Below are positions 1 through 7,900 of a stretch of DNA of 24,791 nt, one piece after another; the first letter of the stretch is position 1; each line of letters opens with the position of its first letter. The stretch lies in the IMG/VR virus record IMGVR_UViG_3300009285_000622, positions 1 through 24,791 of that record. The stretch is one strand, 5' to 3'. Source of the DNA: a virus. Position numbers and translations under genes: made by a program. The notes beneath the pieces were generated by a model. That model was not told the origin of the DNA. It saw only the letters and a program-made list of their open reading frames with translations, and made no database searches.

Positions 1-498
1 CTTTCTCCACCTCTCCTTGGGAAAATTCTTTTCTTCTGGTGCCCATTGGGGAGCACCCCTAAACAATCCGTCTAATACGTTTAGGTAGTACTCTCTACCG
101 ATAATCTGGGCGTGGGTCGCACCTTCTGGTTTGTGATACCAATAGTTTCTATGGTCCCCCATCACATAAAGATTGGAGTTGCGATAGCACACATTGTCTT
201 TCTCGGGCACAAAGGTAAAATAATCCGGCGGGTAACAACAATCTGCTTCGGCGGATATCACAAATTTAGTCTTGGCTTCCCTGCAACCGATTTGCACTTG
301 GCGAAACATGTTAAACCCCGAAGTTCCGACATCGCCCACACATATATTGCGACCAAACCTACCAAACTGTATAGGCCTTTGGGAAACAGAAATTATTGGC
401 ATATCACCACAGTTTTTAAGTAAAGTCTCTTTGATCCGATTCTCGAATTTAGGATCCTCCTTATTACTGGTATAGTAGATAATTGTTGCGTCTATCAT
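1..498 (-). CDS. Glycosyltransferase-like protein, C-terminus cut by window edge
   Basis: The minus-strand frame is open from an ATG at 498 to the left edge of the window (166 codons, no stop), so the 3' end lies outside. The N-terminus (MIDATIIYYTSNKE) and the stretch FVISAEADCC around residues 79-88 look like a small GT-A-type glycosyltransferase, with E84-A-D86 in the place of the metal-binding DXD motif. The start overlaps the stop of the upstream GT2 gene as ATGA, which indicates translational coupling and membership of the same sugar-modification block. I infer transfer of a sugar to a glycan or protein. Donor and acceptor cannot be read from the sequence, and the family call is by motif only. 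Confidence 0.6.
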   Translation of the reverse strand, partial: MIDATIIYYTSNKEDPKFENRIKETLLKNCGDMPIISVSQRPIQFGRFGRNICVGDVGTSGFNMFRQVQIGCREAKTKFVISAEADCCYPPDYFTFVPEKDNVCYRNSNLYVMGDHRNYWYHKPEGATHAQIIGREYYLNVLDGLFRGAPQWAPEEKNFPKERWRK

Positions 499-1298
499 AT
501 TCCCCACTTTGGTCTAATCTCATCGCGGTAGTAGTCGCCCCATACCTTTAGTGCATAAGCCCAACCTGCAACCTTGTTGGCAGGATTTTCAGGAGATCCG
601 TCATTGTGTGTGCGCGGGAAACCCCGATGCTTGTGCGCAAACCATGTATTTTTATTTAGCATTAACTTGCCACCAGCTTTCCATGTCTTAAATTGCATTT
701 CGTGAGAGTCTTGATAGTGTGGCCCATAACCGTCTGTCTGCAACTCTCCAATTACCTTGTTCCACCACGCCCTCGGCATTAACCACATCGACCCCTGCAT
801 GGCCATAGTTTCATCAATTGCGACGTTTTGCCTTTCTTTATCCCTACTCCTCCACGGTTGGGCCGCAAACTTATACACATTGTTTCCACAATCTTGAATC
901 GTAAGTTTTTCATAGTCTACATAAGGAATATCCATCTTTTCCCATTTGACGGGATCCAAAAAATATCTCCTCGCAGTCATTATCCAATTTGATTCACAAA
1001 AGTCAGTCATTATTTTGTCATAACCCGGTCCAAATATACAATGTTCATCGGTACGCATGATAAATTCTCCTCTGGCTATATCCGCACCAGCGTTAATCGC
1101 TCCTCTCATGCCACGATTGGCCCCCAGCTTCACGTAGCGCACTCTGGAATCGTTCCTAAGCTCAAAAGTGGGTTCATGGCCATCTATCACGGCAATCACT
1201 TCCAAATCACGCCCCAGTTGTGAGTTTTCAAGTAAAGAATCAATGGTTTTAATCAATAAAGGATCTTTGTAGTCTGGGATAATTACGCTTAGCTTCAT
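495..1298 (-). CDS. Family 2 glycosyltransferase (paralog of 1846-2730)
   Basis: This is a 267-aa cytosolic GT-A glycosyltransferase. The N-terminal MKLSVIIPDYKD strand and nucleotide-binding region, the GMRGAINAG segment (about residues 63-71) and T83-D84-E85-H86 in the DXD position are typical of GT2 enzymes that use NDP-sugars and a divalent metal. A DETMAMQGS segment follows further on. The same motifs occur in the gene at 1846-2730 (GMRGGVNAG, CDAHC, DDTMTFQGS), so the two are paralogs on either side of a methyltransferase gene. It overlaps both neighbours by ATGA. No signal peptide or membrane segment is visible. The sugar specificity is unknown. Confidence 0.85.
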   Translation of the reverse strand: MKLSVIIPDYKDPLLIKTIDSLLENSQLGRDLEVIAVIDGHEPTFELRNDSRVRYVKLGANRGMRGAINAGADIARGEFIMRTDEHCIFGPGYDKIMTDFCESNWIMTARRYFLDPVKWEKMDIPYVDYEKLTIQDCGNNVYKFAAQPWRSRDKERQNVAIDETMAMQGSMWLMPRAWWNKVIGELQTDGYGPHYQDSHEMQFKTWKAGGKLMLNKNTWFAHKHRGFPRTHNDGSPENPANKVAGWAYALKVWGDYYRDEIRPKWGI

Positions 1299-1858
1299 TT
1301 CCGTTTAACAATAATTAAATTATCATCATGGAATTTTCGGGGAGATTTTACGAGGACACAGTTGTATTCGCTAAGTGCGACCCTTATTTTATCGGGAAAC
1401 TCCACGTCCTCGACAATGTAGATCACGTCTTGCTTGAGTATCGGCATTAAATATTTGGCTACTTGTATTTGGTATTCTTTTTGATGGAAGCCGTCGTCAA
1501 TAAAGATGTCGATGTCTGTCCCTGTTTGGTCAATTACTTTCTCCCAAGTTTCCGCTTTGAGTTCATCCCCCATGAAACATTTTATTCTTTCGTCTGCGAA
1601 AATTGCCTTTGGTTGGATATCCACTCCGTATATCTGGGCATTGGGAAAATACTCTTTCCACATGTACAAACTGGCACCAAGACGGTAAAACCTAACGTGT
1701 TTCATGGTTTCAGGTGTGCCTACACCCAACTCTATAACTTTTTTAACGGATTTCCTGATATCCTTAAACAGATTGTGATAAAAAGGAGTATAGAAATGTT
1801 TAATTTGTGGGCATTTATCAGTGCCATACTTATTTGCTAATTTTGTTAAATAGTCCAT
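1295..1858 (-). CDS. Class I SAM-dependent methyltransferase
   Basis: This is a 187-aa Rossmann-fold methyltransferase. The N-terminal LANKYGTDK...H.Y..FY segment, the SAM-binding VIELGVGTPE (41-50), MWKEYFPNAQIYGVDI (66-81), FIDDGFHQ (119-126) and IYIVEDV (146-152) match the layout of sugar or macrolide O-methyltransferases of the MycE/TylE type and related polysaccharide-cluster enzymes. The Asp/His-rich FIDDGFHQ segment is where these enzymes bind metal or the catalytic base. It lies between two paralogous GT2 genes and overlaps both (13 bases at its start, ATGA at its end). The likely role is O-methylation of a sugar or chain terminus laid down by those enzymes. The exact substrate is inference. 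Confidence 0.78.
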   Translation of the reverse strand: MDYLTKLANKYGTDKCPQIKHFYTPFYHNLFKDIRKSVKKVIELGVGTPETMKHVRFYRLGASLYMWKEYFPNAQIYGVDIQPKAIFADERIKCFMGDELKAETWEKVIDQTGTDIDIFIDDGFHQKEYQIQVAKYLMPILKQDVIYIVEDVEFPDKIRVALSEYNCVLVKSPRKFHDDNLIIVKRK

Positions 1859-2730
1859 AGTTTTCTATCTTCTGGCCATCCAGGTACGGGCCAAAACTTC
1901 TCAATTAACCAGGAAAATGGGTGTATCATATTGGGTTCTTCGTTCCCCATCCAGTGTTTTGCGCCGTAAGAATGTCCACCTGCGGTTTTTGTATCAATCT
2001 TAAATCTTTTGGCGTGGGAGCCCGCAACATTTTTATAAAAGTTTTTGTTTTTGAACAGATGTGCATACCAAGTATGCTTGTTTACTTTAACTTCACCTCC
2101 ACCCAACCAATATTTTAGTCCAACCTCAAGCGGTTCCCCCGCGAACTGTGTATAAGTATCTGGCTTATCGTCTAAAAATCCAACATGCTTCATAAAATAT
2201 TTTCTATTAGCAATGTAACAACTTCCCTGAAAGGTCATTGTGTCATCAATTAAGTATTCAGCACGCTCAATGGCCCTCTCTTTCCACTCCTGTGGGAAAA
2301 TTGAACGGCCATAAGTTCGGCTGTCGGTTGGATACGAAAGATAATGATAATCCTTGGGTGGAAACCTCATGTCTCTTTTCCAACCATCGGCATAAAGTGA
2401 GTATCTTCTGGGAATTACCAGCCAATTATCCTGAAAGTCTTTAAGTATTGTTTCGTCAAAACCTTCGGCAAATAGGCAATGCGCATCGCATTTCATAACA
2501 TAATCCCCAGTTGCCATTTGTAACCCCGCGTTCACCCCACCACGCATACCTTTTGGCTGGGTAGAGTGTATATAAGTAACCCCCCCGTTTTCGTTGACAA
2601 GGGATTGGGGAAGTTCATTATCTAAATTAACAATAATCTCAATATCGCTGGTGGCCTTTTCGAGAATATCTTTTACTGTTTCATTTAGATATGGTTCATC
2701 CTTGCTGGGGATTATGATTGAGAGATCCAC
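1846..2730 (-). CDS. Family 2 glycosyltransferase, GTG start
   Basis: This 294-aa GT2 enzyme starts at a GTG at 2730. Reading from there gives the standard N-terminus MDLSIIIPSKDE. The motifs GMRGGVNAG (61-69) and C81-D82-A83-H84 (DXD position) are present, followed by LIDDTMTFQGS. It is a paralog of the GT2 at 495-1298. Its first 19 bases overlap the end of the upstream HNH gene. That HNH end is itself a diverged copy of the dehydrogenase C-terminus, so this glycosyltransferase probably sat directly behind the dehydrogenase before the endonuclease arrived. There is no clear Shine-Dalgarno, only A/G-rich sequence, so coupled translation is likely. Acceptor and donor are unknown. Confidence 0.85.
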   Translation of the reverse strand: MDLSIIIPSKDEPYLNETVKDILEKATSDIEIIVNLDNELPQSLVNENGGVTYIHSTQPKGMRGGVNAGLQMATGDYVMKCDAHCLFAEGFDETILKDFQDNWLVIPRRYSLYADGWKRDMRFPPKDYHYLSYPTDSRTYGRSIFPQEWKERAIERAEYLIDDTMTFQGSCYIANRKYFMKHVGFLDDKPDTYTQFAGEPLEVGLKYWLGGGEVKVNKHTWYAHLFKNKNFYKNVAGSHAKRFKIDTKTAGGHSYGAKHWMGNEEPNMIHPFSWLIEKFWPVPGWPEDRKLWTI

Positions 2731-3209
2731 TTTTTATTTCTTTCTAAGATAACTCTTGTTATCTCGGGCTTGTATCCGGCACTTTCCGCCTTTTTTCTAG
2801 CCAAAATAGCGTCTGACTTTTTTATAAATCTACCCAGACTTATTCCTTTTCTATCAATCTGTATCATTGCCCTCCATTTATTGGTAATCTTATCCCAATA
2901 AACACCCTTATGTTTAGATTTATTGTGTTTCCACAATCCAGTATTAAACTTATTCTGACTCCTAGTAACCGTTCTTAAATTCTTTCTGCGATTATCTAAT
3001 TTGTTTCTATTGATATGATCTGTTTCAAATCCAAGTGGAGTATCATTAACAACACGGTGCATAGCAATATATTTATTATTCTCTTTTCTATAAATGTAAC
3101 CCTTTGTACTTATCCCCCACTTCCATTGATTCAAAAAATCAAATACGTCATTATCAACTAATGTAAAACTATTAGGATGCTTATTTGTACTAACGTTCAT
3201 TCTTTTCAT
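2712..3209 (-). CDS. HNH homing endonuclease with AP2 domain and captured C-terminal tail
   Basis: This is a 165-aa free-standing phage HNH endonuclease. The N-terminal FTLVDNDVFDFLNQWKW region leads into an HNH_3-type nuclease (H51, then ETDHINRNKLDNRRKNLR at 62-79), followed by an AP2-like DNA-binding domain (KHKGVYWDKITNKWRA to ARKKAE, about 99-142). The last 24 residues are not AP2. ESAGYKPEITRVILERNKKW matches the end of the upstream dehydrogenase at 13 of 20 positions. The gene overlaps the dehydrogenase by 20 bases and the following GT2 by 19. ATG codons at 3209 and 3200 are both possible starts. Such enzymes cut intron-less or element-less target alleles and spread themselves. Host target: probably the dehydrogenase 3' end (inference). 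Confidence 0.88.
   Translation of the reverse strand: MKRMNVSTNKHPNSFTLVDNDVFDFLNQWKWGISTKGYIYRKENNKYIAMHRVVNDTPLGFETDHINRNKLDNRRKNLRTVTRSQNKFNTGLWKHNKSKHKGVYWDKITNKWRAMIQIDRKGISLGRFIKKSDAILARKKAESAGYKPEITRVILERNKKWISQS
2726..2788 (-). repeat. Diverged copy of dehydrogenase 3' end (copy 2, inside HNH gene)
   Basis: This 63-base stretch aligns without gaps to 3219-3281 with 42 identical bases (counted by eye). It encodes the final residues of the HNH protein, which match the dehydrogenase C-terminus. It is likely the ancestral dehydrogenase tail, displaced by the HNH insertion. Confidence 0.75.
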
Positions 3210-3978
3210 TTAATTTTAACCACTCTTTGTTTTTATTTAAAATAGCACGAGTGATAACTGGATTATACCCTAAACTTTCCGAAAACGCGCACCAGGCATA
3301 TACGTCTTTAGGAATACATTTAGAATTAAACCCTCTTTTTTCTGGGAAGACAAAAGTCCACCACAGGTTGAAGCGGGGGTCATCTCCGTAAACAGCGTCA
3401 CGGATTGTGTAGTAATTTACCCCGTTCTTCTCGCAAACATCATAAAGCTCTTGGCATTGCGCAACTTTAAATGCAATAGCACGGTTTTCCGTTAGTTTGA
3501 TTACTTCAGCCTCGTAAGCTGTGACCTGTCGGATTTTTGTATTAGCGTTGTAGCAGGTGGTATAAAGGTCAATTAAAGTTCTTGCCGAACCCTCGTCTCC
3601 TCCTAAAATTAAAAATGGTCTACTTTGTTGGTCGGTCATCGGGTGGTTGACCGTTTCTCCCAGGTACTCAGGTTGCATCACGATAGATTTGTGGTATTTC
3701 TTGGCCAAATAATCGCTTGTTCCAGGATTAACTGTGGAACGGATAACCAGAAGGGGACACTTACACCAGGCTACGACCTCTTCCACAATACTCATGTCCA
3801 ACGCCCCCTCTTCAGGACAGGGGGTTGGAACGCAAATAAACGCAATGTCGCATTTATTGACTGCCTCTTTGTCGTTCGGGTGAGACAAAGTTAAATTAGG
3901 GTCATAGACTTCTGCATCAGGAAAAAGCTGGTGCATCGCCTTTCCCACCCAACCCATACCAATTATTCCCACTTTCAT
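3190..3978 (-). CDS. UDP-glucose/GDP-mannose dehydrogenase family protein, short form
   Basis: This 262-aa protein belongs to the NAD-dependent nucleotide-sugar dehydrogenase family, which oxidises an NDP-hexose at C6 to the uronate. Visible parts are the NAD-binding GMGWVG (7-12), ICVPTP (48-53), RSTVNPGT (80-87), PEYLGE (103-108), the middle-domain helix with N165 and K171 (TENRAIAFK), and the catalytic cysteine C221 in NSKCIPKD. Full-length enzymes have about 400-450 residues. This one lacks the C-terminal UDP-binding domain, so activity and substrate are uncertain. Its start overlaps the Tad2-like gene as ATGA, and its end overlaps the HNH gene by 20 bases. With the nearby glycosyltransferases it could supply uronic-acid donors. 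Confidence 0.8.
   Translation of the reverse strand: MKVGIIGMGWVGKAMHQLFPDAEVYDPNLTLSHPNDKEAVNKCDIAFICVPTPCPEEGALDMSIVEEVVAWCKCPLLVIRSTVNPGTSDYLAKKYHKSIVMQPEYLGETVNHPMTDQQSRPFLILGGDEGSARTLIDLYTTCYNANTKIRQVTAYEAEVIKLTENRAIAFKVAQCQELYDVCEKNGVNYYTIRDAVYGDDPRFNLWWTFVFPEKRGFNSKCIPKDVYAWCAFSESLGYNPVITRAILNKNKEWLKLNEKNER
3219..3281 (-). repeat. Dehydrogenase 3' end (copy 1) duplicated at 2726-2788
   Basis: This stretch encodes the dehydrogenase tail ESLGYNPVITRAILNKNKEW. It is 42/63 identical, without gaps, to the 3' end of the downstream HNH gene. The two copies flank the nuclease-coding part of the HNH gene like unequal direct repeats. Confidence 0.75.
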
Positions 3979-4184
3979 AATACATACCAGTCCTCTCCAG
4001 ACAAATCTCCGTTATTTATAATCCAAGGATGAAGGTCATCTTCTGCTTCTCCTGGTTTGTGTATTTGAAGAATATCATCCTTTAAAAGGCAATACCATCT
4101 TCTATCGTCCCATTCCCTGCGACTAACTCTTTTGCCCTCTAATATCACTGAAATAGCACCATCGAAATCCAAATCCTCTGACAT
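3975..4184 (-). CDS. DUF2829 / Tad2-like protein (candidate anti-Thoeris factor)
   Basis: This is a 69-aa protein that fits the DUF2829 pattern: F7-x2-A10-I11-x2-I-L-x-G17-K18-x-V20-x-R22-x2-W25 at the N-terminus and PWI (53-55) ... DL (60-61) ... DW (65-66) at the C-terminus. DUF2829 includes Tad2, a small phage protein that binds and sequesters the cyclic ADP-ribose-type signal made by Thoeris defence, which blocks the abortive response. The function here is inferred from the family pattern only; ligand residues were not compared with a structure. The gene opens the accessory block after the virion genes and overlaps the dehydrogenase start (ATGA). No strong Shine-Dalgarno is visible before its ATG. 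Confidence 0.68.
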   Translation of the reverse strand: MSEDLDFDGAISVILEGKRVSRREWDDRRWYCLLKDDILQIHKPGEAEDDLHPWIINNGDLSGEDWYVL

Positions 4185-4209
4185 TTCATACAGATTATTT
4201 CACAGTTCT

Positions 4210-4539
4210 TTAGGAGTAGTCAAGTGTGGTTAAATCTGTGGCTACATTATCAAAGTTTTGGTTTCCATCACACCAAGTTAATCTCATTCCCGATGTGGCA
4301 TCTATTTTCATAACTTTCCAATTAGCCGAACTCTCTGTTGTACCAGGATTGGCAAAAGCAATATAAGTAATATCTCCGTCTTCAGTTATTTTAACTGTGT
4401 AATCCACAAAATCCGTAAACTTAAACGGTTGGCCAGTTGAAAGACCACCGGATCTTCCGTGTTCAGACATGTCTATATCTGTTCCCTTGCGTGTTCCACC
4501 ACGACCAAAAAGCTGTCGATAAAGATCGTTTACAAGCAC
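4210..4539 (-). CDS. Small phage protein of unknown function, probably virion-associated
   Basis: This 109-aa protein starts at GTG 4539, five bases after a clear AGGAGG. An ATG three bases upstream in another frame reaches a stop after three codons, so the GTG is preferred. The N-terminus is LVNDLYRQLFGRGG, followed by a beta-rich part with FTDFVDYTVKITEDGDITYIAF and ending in DNVATDLTTLDYS. I recall this N-terminus and the 'VDYTVKI...ITYIAFANPGT' stretch as common in small proteins near phage tail and ejection genes, but no function is established. It follows the large ejection-type gene and a 119-aa gene, so a role in the particle or its assembly is likely. It contains no transmembrane helix. 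Confidence 0.6.
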   Translation of the reverse strand: MLVNDLYRQLFGRGGTRKGTDIDMSEHGRSGGLSTGQPFKFTDFVDYTVKITEDGDITYIAFANPGTTESSANWKVMKIDATSGMRLTWCDGNQNFDNVATDLTTLDYS

Positions 4540-4564
4540 ATTTGCCTCCTGGTTATTGTCACCA

Positions 4565-4924
4565 TTATTTTATTAACATCTTGTGTAACTGTTCTTCGTT
4601 TTCTTTAGTTTCTAAATAAAGGTGTGCGTACCTTACCAGTTGCTTAATCCGCTTTTCACCCATTGGGGGAGTACCAAGCTTAATTCCTAAATCAGTTAAA
4701 GCCCATTTAAGACCCTCTGGTGAATGATCCTCTGTCTGTGTTTTCGCATAATCAATTAAGGTTCTAATTTCAGTTTTGTAACTTTCAATTTCTGAGTGTC
4801 TGAAATCAAATAACTGTCCTATTTGTTCTACCAAAAGGATTCCCTCTGGAACAGTTATGTTTGTGGGAGTTTCTATTTTTCTTTCTTGTGGTTCATCAGC
4901 TTGGCCCGCAATTTTAATTTGCAT
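4565..4924 (-). CDS. Hypothetical helical phage protein
   Basis: This 119-aa protein has no recognised family. After a charged, probably disordered N-terminus (about 1-25), the rest looks helical, with heptad-like stretches (GILLVEQIGQLFDF, QLVRYAHLYLETKENEEQLHKML). The start ATG at 4924 overlaps the stop of the 1155-aa virion gene as TAATG. AGGAGG sits ten bases before it, inside the upstream gene's 3' end, so it has its own ribosome binding site as well as coupling. Its position between the ejection-type protein and the small 109-aa gene suggests a structural or assembly accessory role. That is inferred from position only. Confidence 0.65.
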   Translation of the reverse strand: MQIKIAGQADEPQERKIETPTNITVPEGILLVEQIGQLFDFRHSEIESYKTEIRTLIDYAKTQTEDHSPEGLKWALTDLGIKLGTPPMGEKRIKQLVRYAHLYLETKENEEQLHKMLIK

Positions 4925-7900
4925 TAAAGTTTAACCTCCTTTAATTTTTTTGGTCTAATTAATTTTAGTCTTTTCTTTTTAGTTAATCCAGTTATTTTTT
5001 TTGCTTTACTGATCTTAAGGGGCACGAACTTTGGTTGTTTAATTTTAATCTTTTTAGGTGCTTTCAATGCTTCTTTAATTGAGCCAACTCTCTTAATAAC
5101 TTCCATTACTTGTTTCTGATCTATCGCGCCAACCTCAAAAGCTTTCATTGCATTATTTTTAAGAGTCGTAAGTTCTCCCTTGAAATCAGCAAGTAATTCT
5201 TCATCCAAATCCCTATCTCCTGTTAGCCGAAGTTTGGGCATTGAAAAATCTAAACTAAGTGTCTTAGTTGAAGCACTTTCTTCGTCCCAATAAAAATACT
5301 TATTATTCACAACTTGCGTTCCTCCCTGACTAGCCTCAATATCCTTTTTAACTTTATTTTCAATGGCATTTTGTTGCAATTTCTCGGTTCTTCTTTCCAA
5401 CATCGGTTCATATGAGGATACGTTGGTTGAAATATCATAAGGAGTAACAAGATTCAATCTTTCTCTTTTAGATGGTTCCCCTGTTGGTGTAGTGTAAGGT
5501 TCTAAAGTTTGACTTAAAAAGGGAATATTTTTCTTTATTCCTTTTCCAAAAGTGGTTCCTTTTCTATAAATTGGATCAACTAACGTTGTAATCCATCTTA
5601 CCAGTCCCTCCATTGGAATTATTTGGCCTGCTGTAAAGGCAAGATTCCCTGCCACTGAATAATCTGCATCTCCTGAAAAAAATTTAACGAAGTTGTTTAT
5701 CCCCTCCAGAAAAGTTTGACCAGAGAGAAACCTTGCCATACTCATAACAGTGCTCCCCGCTTTTTCTAGTTGAGTATCAGTGAGAGCAGTTCTTGATTCG
5801 TCTTGGTAATACTTCATGGCTGCAGGTAAAGCGAAAGCCATCGCAAAAGGCCCTGCATACATCATTGATACCCACTTATCACCAACCTTGACCGAGAAAG
5901 GTTTTCTCCCAGAAGCATAAAATAATTCTTTTTGCTTGGGGTCAGTCGGAATATCCCAAGTAGTATTTCCCTCCAAAGCAAACTTAGCACCAATTGCTGT
6001 TATTGTTGAACCTAAAATAGCTTTTCCCAATTGTTCTCTCGCGTTTTTTACACCAATAGTTGTTGCAACACCAACAGGTGAGTATTCCAACCATTGCTTT
6101 GCAAAATTCATGGGAGTCCTTATAAAAGGCACGAACCACCGCACTGCTTTGGGGGCTTTATATGTCCACGCAGTAACCGAATCAATAGCATTTAAAAGTT
6201 TTCCCTGCCCCTCAGGGAATAAACCTTGCCTGAAAAGTGAGTATTCTGCTGTTTTGGCCGCTTCTTTGGCTGTCGCACCCCTTGCCAACTCCCCCCCCTC
6301 TATAATTGTCGAAAAGAACTTGTCTGCCGCTTCCATAGCCCTTGTGGGGATAGTCATTACTCCAGGAAGCCTCCCAGTACCTATGTGGGCTATATCAGGC
6401 TTCTCAATCGCTTTAGTGCCCTTAAATGACTTCACAAAAGCATCCACTGCGTTTGGAAAACTCTTGATAGCTCCCGTGTAATATTTTGTTGCTTCAATGG
6501 GTTTTCCTTGAAAAGCAAGGGTTGCTGGTCTGGTAACAAACGTCTGGACCATGTTTGAAAAAGCATTCCTGATGTGTGTTCTAGGATTAGACAACATATT
6601 GTTGTAGCGAAACTCATCCAACACCTCCATTATTGACGGTTTGACAAACTTTCGATAAAAAGCCGTGATACTATTAGCATCGTCCCAATTAACTTTAGTT
6701 GCTTCTTCTACAATTCTTGCCGTGTTTTTTTCCGTTTTGCCAATTTCCTTAAGCAGAAGTTGCCTAACAGACTGATCTTCTGCACCAATGGCAAAGGATT
6801 CTAATTTTCTTCCTGCATCTGCGGCACTACTCGAAACTACTCTCAACGAATCAACTAAATCTGCCATCTCTGTTCGCAACTTTGCAGTATTTCCCTTAGC
6901 AACCAAACTGGTAATGTTTTTATCCAATTCAACCAACCTCTGTCTAGCCTTTAATAAAGAGGCTTCTGCCGCTAGAGTTTCATCTCTGGTTGTTATTTTG
7001 GTTAGAATTTCCGATTTCTTTGCTTCTGCGAGAACCTCCGCATGAGATAGTGTTCTTCCTTTAGCTTTCTCAAGTGTGGGTTGGAGCGTTTCTATACTTA
7101 CTTTAATAGCTTGCTTTTCCTTGGGGGTTAAGTTAAGTCTATTGAGATTAATGTTTCCAACATACTTCTGTGATACAATATCAGTCGATGTACGACTTTT
7201 CAAAGGTTTGGACGGAGCAGAAACTTCGATACCACTTGCACCCCTCGTTTTTAGAGCAATTTTTTGGGACGCTGGCTGTACTTGGGGCTTTGTTGATAGT
7301 CCCGTTGATATTTGGGATTTTGGTTTGGTTTCTAATGTCACTTTTCTCATAGCATTTATTTGTGGTAGTTCTTCTATTGGTTTTATTCTCAACTTAACCT
7401 TACCTCCCTTGGAGGAAATAATCAGTTCCCCAATGCCCCCTACTCCTTTAGGTTGGGTGGGAACTTCTTTGGCGACTTGGGGTTTACCCAAAGGAAACTT
7501 ATCTTTATTTATGTCTCTTACTTGTAAACCCGCTCTCTTTTCAGCTTCGTATCTAGCTACTTTGGCCAAATCATCGGGGAAAACTGGGTCATAAGGGTTC
7601 CTATTGTACTTTTTATTAAATTTGAGCTGAAAATCCCATTGAGCATTTGTCATTAATTGGGGTTTAACCAGTTTTTCTCCTGCTACCCACCGGCCAGCCT
7701 TATCTCTTAATTGATTAACAACTTCTGGAGGATTAGTAACTAACTTTTTAAGTGCCCCCACTCCCGACGCGCCTCCACCCACCAATCCGCCGAGAATAAT
7801 TCCGGCACCAACACTTTTTATAACTTCCCATGGATCAAACTCTTTTCCATATTGGAGATCAAGCCCATAAGTCAACCCACCAAATCCACCATAACCAGAA

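Noticed and set aside
2712-3978. Group I intron or intein around the HNH gene in the dehydrogenase
   Set aside because: The dehydrogenase keeps its own complete tail and stop, there is no split exon or splice motif, and the HNH gene has its own start and stop.
5936-7594. Plus-strand open frames of 170-180 codons opposite the 1155-aa gene
   Set aside because: They lie antisense to a clearly coding gene, have no ribosome sites and give low-complexity or featureless products.
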